Of a stretch of 6,658 nucleotides of DNA, positions 1-5,726 are shown one piece after another; within the stretch, counting starts at the first letter, position 1; each line of letters starts with the position of its first letter. Position numbers and translations under genes: made by a program. This DNA is from an uncultured Desulfobulbaceae bacterium (lineage in GTDB: Bacteria > Desulfobacterota > Desulfobulbia > Desulfobulbales > BM004): positions 1-6,658 of the forward strand of contig CAMYJP010000116.1 of NCBI GenBank assembly GCA_947258675.1, read 5' to 3'. The notes beneath the pieces were generated by a model. The model was not told where the DNA came from, did not search any database, and worked only from the letters and a program-made list of their open reading frames with translations.

Positions 1-836
1 GGTTGTTTAACTTCTGGAGTCGGTTCTTTTGCCACACTTGCGTCAACGCGCGATGCGTCGGTTCCCGTCAGGGATGTATGCAATACCCAGCCTTTTTTTA
101 CAAGAATTGCACAGAGTGTTGTTTTCCCTGATCCTCCTTCGCCAGGGAGTAGAAGAGTATTATTATTTTTTTTTGTAACACCAGCATGCAATAACAGCCT
201 GTTCTGTTGTGCCTTGCAGCTGTTAATGAATAGGATAAACAAGATAATTGGTGGGACTGAGGTTGTGGAAATTTCTTTATAAAAGTAGCGGTCATTAATG
301 CTGATGTCCCAGTGGTTGCTGGTATTATGATTTGGTGTGACCCAAATCATAATACCAGGCTTTATTGCAGAGCCTTTTTGTTTCACAATACAATGCTTAA
401 ATAGGCTTTCAAAAGTCATTAGTAATTGGGTAGACTCGGATATATTTAAGGTGAATGAAAGACCGGGGATATAAAAATGTCTACTGGAATATCTTGTTGG
501 ACAGTAAAGTTTTTCACCGGGCATTGGAAGTGCTGGATAATCTTCTGTCTTAGCATAGATTTGTTTAATATTATCGACACCTATAAGGCCTTGTTGTTTA
601 AAACCTGTGAGGGTACTAATCACATCATTGTAGGCTAGGTTGGGGGAGATGGAGTATTTAAGACTCAGTTCAGTGACAAGTTCGTCAACTGACTCTACTT
701 GATCTAAAAGGCACCAGATTGTTGTTGCAGTTTGGTTGAGAATCCAAATTTTTCTAGTCCCTATCTTGAATAGGAGACCACCGCTAGAAAAAGATTGAAA
801 ATAGATTTGTTGGGATGGGTATAGATTATTTTCCAT
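1..836 (-). CDS. PqqD-HprK-like fusion kinase (5' part, runs off the left edge)
   Basis: A continuous reading frame of 278 codons starts at ATG 836-834 and leaves the window with no stop. Residues about 18-95 look like a PqqD domain: a hydrophobic strand, then TTIWCLLDQVESVDELVTEL, then a helix ending KQQGLIGV. PqqD domains bind leader peptides and present them to modifying enzymes. Residues about 205-250 look like the start of an HPr-kinase-like domain: NRLLLHAGV, then a Walker A loop at 232-240 (GEGGSGKTT) followed by LCAILVKKGW. HprK relatives with PqqD partners are known from exosortase-linked HPr-rel-A cassettes and from peptide-modification clusters; fusion in one chain is less usual. 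The Asp-Asp or Ser-Asp-Glu segment expected soon after the P-loop is not seen: residues 253-278 (from HTSLTGTDAS) look like a linker and are GC-richer, so the kinase may be broken near position 80. An AGGA ribosome site precedes the ATG, inside a 5-bp inverted repeat (843-847 with 857-861). The substrate is unknown; the small peptide just upstream is the obvious candidate. Confidence 0.85.
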   Translation of the reverse strand, partial: MENNLYPSQQIYFQSFSSGGLLFKIGTRKIWILNQTATTIWCLLDQVESVDELVTELSLKYSISPNLAYNDVISTLTGFKQQGLIGVDNIKQIYAKTEDYPALPMPGEKLYCPTRYSSRHFYIPGLSFTLNISESTQLLMTFESLFKHCIVKQKGSAIKPGIMIWVTPNHNTSNHWDISINDRYFYKEISTTSVPPIILFILFINSCKAQQNRLLLHAGVTKKNNNTLLLPGEGGSGKTTLCAILVKKGWVLHTSLTGTDASRVDASVAKEPTPEVKQ

Positions 837-941
837 TAATGATCCTGTAGTGACATCAGGACTCTATGGAATTACATAGATCAAGTTTTATAACTTAATT
901 TTGTGGAAGGAAAATATAATAAATTGACTTGAGAGCCAACT

Positions 942-1157
942 TTAACAGGGTCCTATTGTCCCATCTGGATAGGTGCAGTCATTTGAACCTCCCCCTCCGG
1001 AGCTACCACCAGCGTTAGCTTTTTCTACAAGTAGAGACATTATTACAGGCGTTGTGTAAGCGGCATAAATGCTTTTCTTGAGGAATTGTCTACGCTCTTT
1101 GTCTTGCACTTTATGTTCTTCTTGATCAATTTTGTTGATTTTCACCTGTGACCTCAC
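942..1157 (-). CDS. Small RR-motif, Gly-rich, Cys-ended peptide (candidate modified or exported substrate)
   Basis: This small protein has a charged N-terminus, then RRQFLKK, a weakly hydrophobic stretch (SIYAAYTTPVIMSLL) and an A-N-A site resembling signal-peptidase cleavage. The layout is that of a twin-arginine-like signal. The tail is Gly/Ser-rich (GGSSGGGGS) and ends in an 11-residue Cys-bracketed segment, CTYPDGTIGPC. If cleaved after ANA, the mature part is only about 20 residues. It is not a recognised named family. Short proteins of this layout are often encoded beside PqqD/HprK-like genes, so I infer an exported or modified peptide. The start is uncertain: the GTG at 1157 (71 aa) is preferred because an ideal AAGGAGGAG lies upstream, though 11-13 nt away. 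TTG at 1193 (83 aa) lies upstream of that site and has none of its own; GTG at 1145 is also possible. The gene sits 105 bp upstream of the kinase and 60 bp downstream of the PEP-CTERM stop, all on one strand. Confidence 0.72.
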   Translation of the reverse strand: MRSQVKINKIDQEEHKVQDKERRQFLKKSIYAAYTTPVIMSLLVEKANAGGSSGGGGSNDCTYPDGTIGPC

Positions 1158-1166
1158 TGATAAAAC

Positions 1167-1203
1167 ATCTCCTCCTTGAATTGAAGAATTCAACGGAGGA
1201 GAT
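1167..1203 (-). promoter_or_regulatory. 16-bp hairpin holding the peptide gene's Shine-Dalgarno
   Basis: The arms ATCTCCTCCTTGAATT (1167-1182) and AATTCAA-C-GGAGGAGAT (1187-1203) are perfectly complementary except for one bulged C at 1194, with a GAAG loop. Read on the minus strand, the 3' arm contains AAGGAGGAG (1177-1169), an ideal ribosome binding site for the small peptide gene. In RNA the site would be buried in the stem. The hairpin also lies just after the PEP-CTERM stop, and only a short GTTTTATC follows it, so a weak terminator is the alternative reading. RBS sequestration is inference. Confidence 0.7.
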
Positions 1204-1217
1204 ATAAATGATAAAAT

Positions 1218-1742
1218 TTATGATAGTTTATTTCTATTTCTTCTTTTACGAAAACCAGCTAAACCTAGGATGCCTGATCCAAGAAGAAGCATTGAACCTG
1301 GTTCTGGAACTTTACCGTATACAACGTCGTTACCACATGTAGCAGAACCGAACAGGACACTCATGTTTGAACCGGGGTTGAAGTCTGCCAAGCTGGAAGT
1401 GTCAACAGTTATAGAGTATATGACTCTTGGGTCAAGGCTTGCGTCAAAGATAATGCCAGGTGTCCCTGCGTCAATAAGAGTTCCTTCTGCAATCAGTACG
1501 GAGATGGGACTATTAGTTGTTGTATTTGTGCCTTGTGGGCCAAATCCAACAGCATGTGGAATTGTAGTTGTGCCAAATATATCACTTGAGGTCAACCAGC
1601 CATCAACTGAATAAAGTCCGTTGTCGACACCGTATACGGTACCACCTGAATAATCATAACCATTTGAACGACTATTGGTTAATGATATTCCATATTCAAA
1701 TACACCGTTACTGCCAATATCAATAGCGATATCTGCAAGTTC
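1218..1742 (-). pseudogene. PEP-CTERM surface protein, C-terminal fragment (5' end lost)
   Basis: The C-terminus is a textbook exosortase sorting signal: VPEPGS, a hydrophobic helix (MLLLGSGILGLAGF), then the basic cluster RKRRNRNK before the stop. Such proteins are exported, anchored by the helix and processed by an exosortase, often with glycosylation. The rest is Ser/Thr/Gly/Asn-rich beta-type sequence with recurring D-G-x-Y patterns, typical of PEP-CTERM ectodomains. The reading frame stays open with sensible protein up to about 1742 (ELADIAIDIGSNGVFEYG) and then meets an in-frame TGA at 1754-1752. No ATG or GTG exists in the frame; the only canonical start is an internal TTG at 1595 with no ribosome site, which falls inside the domain. 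There is no signal peptide. The gene therefore lacks its 5' part, cut where the Lhr-like sequence begins. It was probably followed by the small peptide and kinase genes on the same strand. Confidence 0.82.
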
Positions 1743-1744
1743 GA
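1727..1744. other. Junction: two genes truncated head-to-head
   Basis: To the left, minus-strand PEP-CTERM protein reads well up to about 1742. To the right, plus-strand Lhr sequence reads well from 1742. Both lose their 5' portions at the same place, and base composition changes from AT-rich to GC-richer. No transposase or long terminal repeat is visible at the point. This marks a recombination scar or an assembly join. Confidence 0.75.
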
Positions 1745-1780
1745 GGACCGGTCACCATTGAAGCGCTGGCAGCTGATTTA

Positions 1781-3304
1781 ATGATATCACAAGCAGCCAT
1801 AGGTGCTGCACTGGAGGATCTGCAGCGGCAAAAAAAAGTGGTTCACGGCGAGCTGATTGCCGATACAAAAGAACTGCAGTGGTGCGACCGCCATAATTTT
1901 ACCCAACTGTATCGCATGGCGGTGGCCCGTCGTCGATCCGTGCAACACCCGGCAGACCGCCCAGCATTTAATCGATTTCTTTTGCAATGGCACCATTTAT
2001 CAAAGTCCGGACAACCTCTCAAAGAACTTGTCCGACGCTATCGCGGATTTCGCTTTCCGCTTTATTTCTTCGAACGAGAAATTTTACGCAGTCGATATCA
2101 TGATGAGTCTGTATCGGCATTTACGGACAACCTGGAACAGTTTGAAGAATTGATATCCGCTGGTGAAATCATTGTCCACCCGGGTCGGGCGAATGACACG
2201 GGAAATCGATATGTAGAATTCCGCATGAGAGGTGAAGGTTATTTGCTCACCGATCAAGAGGTGCTGATGGTCGCTGCCGGGGATTTAGGTGCATCGGCAA
2301 AAGCCGTTTTCGATTTTTTGAAAGAAAACGGGGCCAGCTATGGGCGGGATTTGCAATGGGCGACGGGCTTGAGCCCAACGGTGCTGAACCGGGCCCTTCA
2401 ACAGCTAGCCGACAAGGGACTGGTCGGTTGCGAAAACTATCAGTCCTTTGCAGCGATATTCCAATCTCCGATGACATCAAGGGAAACAAATGCCGGACTG
2501 TTGTTACCGACCGACGGTATCCGGCACCCGGTACCGAGAACACGTCGCCGCCAAACCAAAAAATCCGACATCCGGAAGATGATTCAGGATCGCAGCCGGA
2601 TAGTAGATGGACGCTGGTTTTTGACCACCTCGCTGGCCATAACGGGAAAACCGATGGATTATCAGAAACGCGCTGAGCTGCAGGCACGTTTGCTGCTTCA
2701 CCGCTATGGTATTCTCGTTAAAGAATGGTATCGCAGAGAACACGGTTTGCTGCCCTGGTATCAAATTTTTCAAATCTTAAAACGCCTGGAATGGCAGGGA
2801 GAAATCCGCCGGGGCTACTTTGTTGCCGGGCTTTCCGGCTTGCAATTTGCCCTTCCTGAAGCACTGGAATTACTCGAAAAAATAATCTGTCGGCCTGCTT
2901 TTCCGAAAACCAAACCGATTTTGCTCAGCAGTTTGGACCCTGCCCTGCCCTACGGCGGCGGAATAGATTGGGGCGTCGTCGATTCCGGCGGCTTAGCGCA
3001 AAAAATTATACGATCGGCCTCCAATCATCTGGTGTTTGTGGACGGCAGGGTCATCCTGGTTTGCGAAGGCTATTTTCAAAGACTTTTGGTTTTAGATGAT
3101 CTTCCCCGGCATACATGGGAGAAGCTGGCACGAATGATTCGTGGCTACCTGAAAATGCCCTATCCACTCAAACCGGGAAACCGCATCGAAATTCAACAAA
3201 TCAACAACCATCCGGCAGCCGCAAGTCCACATGCGGGACCCTTGCTGAAAACAGGGTTTGAAAAAGACGGCGCCAAACTGGTGCTGTGGCCCTCGGCAAT
3301 GTGA
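1781..3304 (+). CDS. lhr: Lhr-type helicase, C-terminal region only (5'-truncated)
   Basis: This matches the C-terminal third of large helicase-related (Lhr) proteins, DNA-repair helicases whose C-terminal region is a chain of winged helices plus a beta-barrel resembling the AlkZ-type glycosylase fold. Landmarks: EWCD-like ELQWCDRHNF (31-40); a winged helix at about 174-222 (KAVFDFLKENGAS, then LNRALQQLADKGLV); GRWFL (277-281); LLLHRYGILVKEWYRRE (304-320); and the hallmark EIRRGYFVAGLSGLQFALPE (341-360). The C-terminus looks native. Similarity continues in frame upstream of the ATG to 1742 (RGPVTIEALAADL), then reaches a stop at 1724-1726. Full Lhr proteins are about 1400-1500 residues; neither RecA motor domain is present here. 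The ATG at 1781 has no ribosome site. Codon use and GC are higher than in the genes to the left. This is most likely a decayed or artificially joined gene; a free-standing C-terminal protein is a less likely alternative. Confidence 0.82.
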   Translation: MISQAAIGAALEDLQRQKKVVHGELIADTKELQWCDRHNFTQLYRMAVARRRSVQHPADRPAFNRFLLQWHHLSKSGQPLKELVRRYRGFRFPLYFFEREILRSRYHDESVSAFTDNLEQFEELISAGEIIVHPGRANDTGNRYVEFRMRGEGYLLTDQEVLMVAAGDLGASAKAVFDFLKENGASYGRDLQWATGLSPTVLNRALQQLADKGLVGCENYQSFAAIFQSPMTSRETNAGLLLPTDGIRHPVPRTRRRQTKKSDIRKMIQDRSRIVDGRWFLTTSLAITGKPMDYQKRAELQARLLLHRYGILVKEWYRREHGLLPWYQIFQILKRLEWQGEIRRGYFVAGLSGLQFALPEALELLEKIICRPAFPKTKPILLSSLDPALPYGGGIDWGVVDSGGLAQKIIRSASNHLVFVDGRVILVCEGYFQRLLVLDDLPRHTWEKLARMIRGYLKMPYPLKPGNRIEIQQINNHPAAASPHAGPLLKTGFEKDGAKLVLWPSAM

Positions 3305-3559
3305 GGGCAGTGGAAGTGCAGCCTGTAGCTGTAAGAGGTTAAGGTGGAAATAAACTCAGGGACAAACCATTAAGAATCAAAGCCTTTTTCAAGACTACGC
3401 TCGGAAAAACTCGCCTCTGAAGGGTATCAAGCACGCTGATAATTTATTGCCGCTAATTACCCGATATGGCACCAAATATATCCCATCTACTCAGTGAATT
3501 GCCGGCCATGATTAACCGGAATGAGATTCACGAGGTGCCGGCCTAGCGGATTTCATCGG

Positions 3560-3631
3560 GACCATCTCAATGACCCCAATTATCCCCACAATCTGAACCA
3601 TCCTAACCGTCCTGACCGTCCCGGCGATCCC
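3560..3631. repeat. Degenerate 9-nt tandem repeat, eight units
   Basis: On the plus strand the units are GACCATCTC, AATGACCCC, AATTATCCC, CACAATCTG, AACCATCCT, AACCGTCCT, GACCGTCCC and GGCGATCCC, with consensus near RACCRTCCY. The last four units are the best conserved. The nine-base period gives a three-residue repeat in all frames, which explains a spurious minus-strand open frame rich in Val, Ile and Arg. It lies between genes and is not itself likely to be coding. Confidence 0.7.
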
Positions 3632-3740
3632 AAAAAATAAATAAAGATTTTTCCATGAGTGCCGATAATGGAAGAAAAGCTTCGCCCTGCTTGTAATGTT
3701 ATAACGTAGCGGCAGTGTCATCACAAATTACATTTGAATA

Positions 3741-3763
3741 AAAGGATTTCGCGATAATCCTTT
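3741..3763 (+). promoter_or_regulatory. Small hairpin in the TPR gene leader
   Basis: AAAGGATT (3741-3748) and AATCCTTT (3756-3763) form a perfect 8-bp stem with a 7-nt loop, 42 nt upstream of the TPR gene start. It has no T-tract in the plus direction. It could be a leader structure or an operator; nothing else shows which. Confidence 0.4.
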
Positions 3764-3805
3764 GAACCAATATAGATATAACCTAGCAAATTAAGGGGAA
3801 AAATT

Positions 3806-4711
3806 ATGACTTTCGCACTGGGTATCGCATTTATGATCATGCAGATTATGTCCATCGTTTTCTTTATCATCGTTCTGGTCAAGTTATTTAAAAACGAAGG
3901 TGCCCTAAAGGGCATATTGGGCTTCTTCTTCGGGATTTATGCCTTCATTTGGGGCTGGATCAAACACAAAGAGCTTGCTTTGACCAAGGTCATGGTGCTG
4001 TGGAGCGTCTTCACGGTAGCCTCGATCGTATTGGGACCTGTCATCGTGGCCAGCGGAACGATGGAACTTATGAATTATGCTGCGAAAGTTAGCGGCAATT
4101 CAGACCTTAAATTTGTGAAACAGGAATCATCAACCGGTACTCAGAAAATTAATTGGTCAAAAAAACTTAATGAAAGAAAAACAGCGGCGGATGTGAACAA
4201 GAAGAATCCGGCAAATCAGACGATAAACCAAGACGTGGACTGGAGTCAAAAAGCAATGGCACTGTGGCAGAATGGCAAATATAATAATCCCAATAAAGCC
4301 ATCGAGTACTGGGGTCATGCCATCAGTCAAAAACAAAATACCGTTAAAGCTTACAATAATCGGGGACTTGCCTATTATGATTTAAAACAGTATCAGAAGG
4401 CCATCAAAGATTATGACCAGGCAATCAAACAGGATCCCGGCTATGTCGCAGCCTTCAACAATCGTGGTAATTCCTATTATGAATTGGCCGAATATCAGCG
4501 GGCGCTGACGGATTTCAATCAAAGTCTGCATCTGGAGCCGAACTACACAAAAGCTCATTTTAATCGGGGACTGGTTTACTATCAATTGAATCAAAGCGAT
4601 CTGGCCTGCGACGATTTTCAAAAAGCCTGTGATCAGGGAGAATGTGACGGCATAAAATGGGCGAATAAAAACGAGGTGTGTCAAGAAACGGAATTGATGG
4701 GGCTTCGATAA
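3806..4711 (+). CDS. Membrane-anchored TPR repeat protein
   Basis: The protein has 301 residues. Three hydrophobic helices occupy about 4-26, 34-52 and 61-82. A polar linker (about 95-145, with NWSKK and DWSQK echoes) follows. Three clear tetratricopeptide repeats cover about 180-213, 214-247 and 248-281, with signatures AYNNRGLAYYDLKQYQKAI, AFNNRGNSYYELAEYQRAL and AHFNRGLVYYQLNQSDLAC; a weaker one lies at about 146-179. TPRs form helical superhelices that bind partner proteins, so this is probably a membrane-tethered scaffold; no enzymatic motif is seen. The Cys-containing end of the last repeat (CDDFQKACDQGECDGIKWA) is a form common in deltaproteobacterial TPR proteins. The start is well supported: AAGGGG lies about 8 nt before the ATG. 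The gene stands alone, with a strong hairpin after it and a convergent operon beyond. Partner and pathway are unknown. Confidence 0.85.
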   Translation: MTFALGIAFMIMQIMSIVFFIIVLVKLFKNEGALKGILGFFFGIYAFIWGWIKHKELALTKVMVLWSVFTVASIVLGPVIVASGTMELMNYAAKVSGNSDLKFVKQESSTGTQKINWSKKLNERKTAADVNKKNPANQTINQDVDWSQKAMALWQNGKYNNPNKAIEYWGHAISQKQNTVKAYNNRGLAYYDLKQYQKAIKDYDQAIKQDPGYVAAFNNRGNSYYELAEYQRALTDFNQSLHLEPNYTKAHFNRGLVYYQLNQSDLACDDFQKACDQGECDGIKWANKNEVCQETELMGLR

Positions 4712-4754
4712 TAATTACATAACCCGCTGTTAGGAAAGGTGGAATGCTTCAAGC

Positions 4755-4796
4755 TACGGTCCCCCTGCCCTTGCCTGGCAAGGGCAGGGGGTCGTA
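4755..4796. terminator. Strong GC-rich hairpin between convergent genes
   Basis: CCCCCTGCCCTTG (4761-4773) pairs perfectly with CAAGGGCAGGGGG (4779-4791) around a CCTGG loop, a 13-bp stem. TACG/CGTA outside it (4755-4758 with 4793-4796) adds four pairs across a small internal loop. It lies 43 nt after the TPR stop and 14 nt before the end of the minus-strand operon, so it may insulate both. No T-run follows on either strand, so it is not a classical intrinsic terminator; it may instead be a repeat element or an mRNA end-stabiliser. Confidence 0.55.
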
Positions 4797-4809
4797 ATTG
4801 AAAAGTATG

Positions 4810-5157
4810 CTATGGATCGAATCTTGGTATACAGGTGACTCCCCACAAGGCCCAATCGTCATCAGGTCTTGAAACTGTTTTTAAGATGTCTGCTTCGATC
4901 CTGTTTCTTAGCTTTGGATCTAAGTTAAGCTGTTCTAATTTCTTATCCACAGTCACCCAGAAAATCCCTTGATGAAATGCTCTCATATTGCCAACCCTGG
5001 TTGTTAAAAATTTCTCCCCGATACTGCCTAAATGCTCTATAATCCTTTGCTTTGTTTTTCCATGGTCTTGATATTGCTCCACAAGAACAGCGTTAAGATA
5101 AGGAGTGTTACTGTTTAACCCGTTTTTCAGCCTTCGTCTTTGCCAGTCTACATGCAT
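4810..5157 (-). CDS. Hypothetical protein resembling a transposase N-terminal segment
   Basis: The protein has 115 residues and no confident family. Residues about 20-47 (YLNAVLVEQYQDHGKTKQRI, then IEHLGSIGE) look like the opening of IS4/IS1634-type transposases, where a strand with LVESYR-like sequence leads to KxRQRxIxxLG. The catalytic DDE domain is absent, and the rest (about 60-115) is predicted helical with a polar end. The ATG overlaps the stop of the DsrE-like gene (TAATG), and no ribosome site of its own is visible, so translation is probably coupled to that gene. That coupling suggests a functional small protein rather than a stray transposon end. Alternatives are a truncated IS remnant or a small DNA- or protein-binding partner of the sulfur-relay operon. 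Function is not assigned. Confidence 0.65.
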   Translation of the reverse strand: MHVDWQRRRLKNGLNSNTPYLNAVLVEQYQDHGKTKQRIIEHLGSIGEKFLTTRVGNMRAFHQGIFWVTVDKKLEQLNLDPKLRNRIEADILKTVSRPDDDWALWGVTCIPRFDP

Positions 5158-5462
5158 TAAAAAACCACGTATCGATCACTATTTTTTATTATTTCCGCAT
5201 TCTTGGCCTGGGTCGCAAAATCCTTGAAGCCAAATCCCGGTACATCTCCCTCAAGGCCCAATGCCCGAAAGCTTACGTCGCACAAGGACATCTTGGCTCT
5301 GCCGACCAGCTGACTGAATTCAGGAGATTGGGTGAGGAGCACCCCCTTACCGGTGAAAAATATTTCGATCTCCTTACCTTTGGCATGGGCTGCATCGGTC
5401 AAATTAATAACGTAATCAAGATGCCTGTCTGAACTTACCAATACGCCTAATTTTTCGGCCAT
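5157..5462 (-). CDS. DsrE-like sulfur-relay family protein
   Basis: The 101-residue protein has the DsrE/DsrF/DsrH-like fold pattern: an opening strand (KLGVLVSSD), a helix with the AHAKGKEI turn, a second strand EIEIFFTGKGV, then a loop bearing the single cysteine, C61, in AKMSLCDVSFRALGL. It closes with a helix and the strand RYVVF. In DsrE/TusD-type proteins a cysteine in this position carries persulfide sulfur, so C61 is the candidate carrier. The usual size for the family is about 110-130, so this is compact. The ATG at 5462 has a GGGG-type ribosome site. The gene is third in a minus-strand operon, 78 bp after the DsrH-like gene. Its exact subgroup, and whether it serves tRNA thiolation or dissimilatory sulfur metabolism, cannot be told from the sequence. 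Confidence 0.75.
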   Translation of the reverse strand: MAEKLGVLVSSDRHLDYVINLTDAAHAKGKEIEIFFTGKGVLLTQSPEFSQLVGRAKMSLCDVSFRALGLEGDVPGFGFKDFATQAKNAEIIKNSDRYVVF

Positions 5463-5540
5463 AACGATAACCCCAATAAATGATTGAATATTGTCGAGAT
5501 TTAAGGTCGACGGGATACTTTGAAATAGTCAATTTTCTTT

Positions 5541-5714
5541 TTACCACCAGGAGATGATTTTTTCGTGAGAAAAAATATCATCCACGACGCGGGACCAGTC
5601 GATGTCACCTTTATATAGCTCCAATACTTTGGATTCGTCCCCGTTGGTAGTGGTTTTTACGATGTTTTCCACTGTTTTATCCGGCTCTGTACGAAAAATA
5701 TGTAATATTTTCAT
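5541..5714 (-). CDS. Small DsrH/TusB-like protein (57 aa)
   Basis: This short gene is easily missed. The frame reads ATG at 5714 to TAA at 5541. It begins MKILHIFRTEPD, the opening strand and loop seen in small DsrH/TusB-like proteins, and continues with helix VENIVKTT, strand SKVLELYKGDID and a final helix ending KIISWW. DsrH/TusB proteins are the smallest subunit of the DsrEFH/TusBCD sulfur-relay heterohexamer, normally about 95 residues with a conserved cysteine; this one is shorter and has none. GAGG lies 8 nt before the start. It begins only 12 nt after the stop of the DsrF-like gene, so the two are surely co-transcribed. I infer a degenerate or divergent subunit; membership is likely but not certain. 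Confidence 0.7.
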   Translation of the reverse strand: MKILHIFRTEPDKTVENIVKTTTNGDESKVLELYKGDIDWSRVVDDIFSHEKIISWW

Positions 5715-5726
5715 TTGGTTAACCTC

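Larger units (their letters stand above)
3305..3805. other. Intergenic stretch between the Lhr fragment and the TPR gene
   Basis: No convincing gene is present. It holds an open stretch on the plus strand from 3354 to a stop at 3495 (47 codons, containing LFQDYARKNSPLKGI and DNLLPLITRYGTKYI) with no good start codon, possibly a gene relic. It also holds two copies of GCCGGCC (about 3501 and 3537), a degenerate 9-nt tandem repeat (3560-3631), and a small hairpin in the leader of the TPR gene (3741-3763). No promoter could be assigned with confidence. Confidence 0.6.

Noticed and set aside
98..295. Minus-strand 65-codon frame
   Set aside because: It is a different frame on the strand of the PqqD-HprK gene, which reads through the whole region with a Walker A motif.
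1208..1342. Plus-strand 44-codon frame with GGAGGAGAT before its ATG
   Set aside because: The ribosome-site look is a by-product of the inverted repeat at 1167-1203, and the frame is antisense to the PEP-CTERM gene with a low-complexity aromatic start.
1270..1614. Plus-strand 114-codon frame
   Set aside because: It is antisense to the PEP-CTERM gene, whose minus-strand product has a clear sorting signal.
2247..2773. Overlapping frames inside the Lhr fragment on both strands
   Set aside because: They are shadows of the Lhr frame, which carries recognisable family motifs throughout.
3512..3724. Minus-strand 70-codon frame
   Set aside because: It is kept open by the 9-nt tandem repeat and encodes a three-residue repetition with no family resemblance or ribosome site.
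3741..3763. Hairpin considered as a terminator for the Lhr fragment
   Set aside because: It is more than 400 nt past the stop, close to the TPR gene start, and lacks a T-tract.
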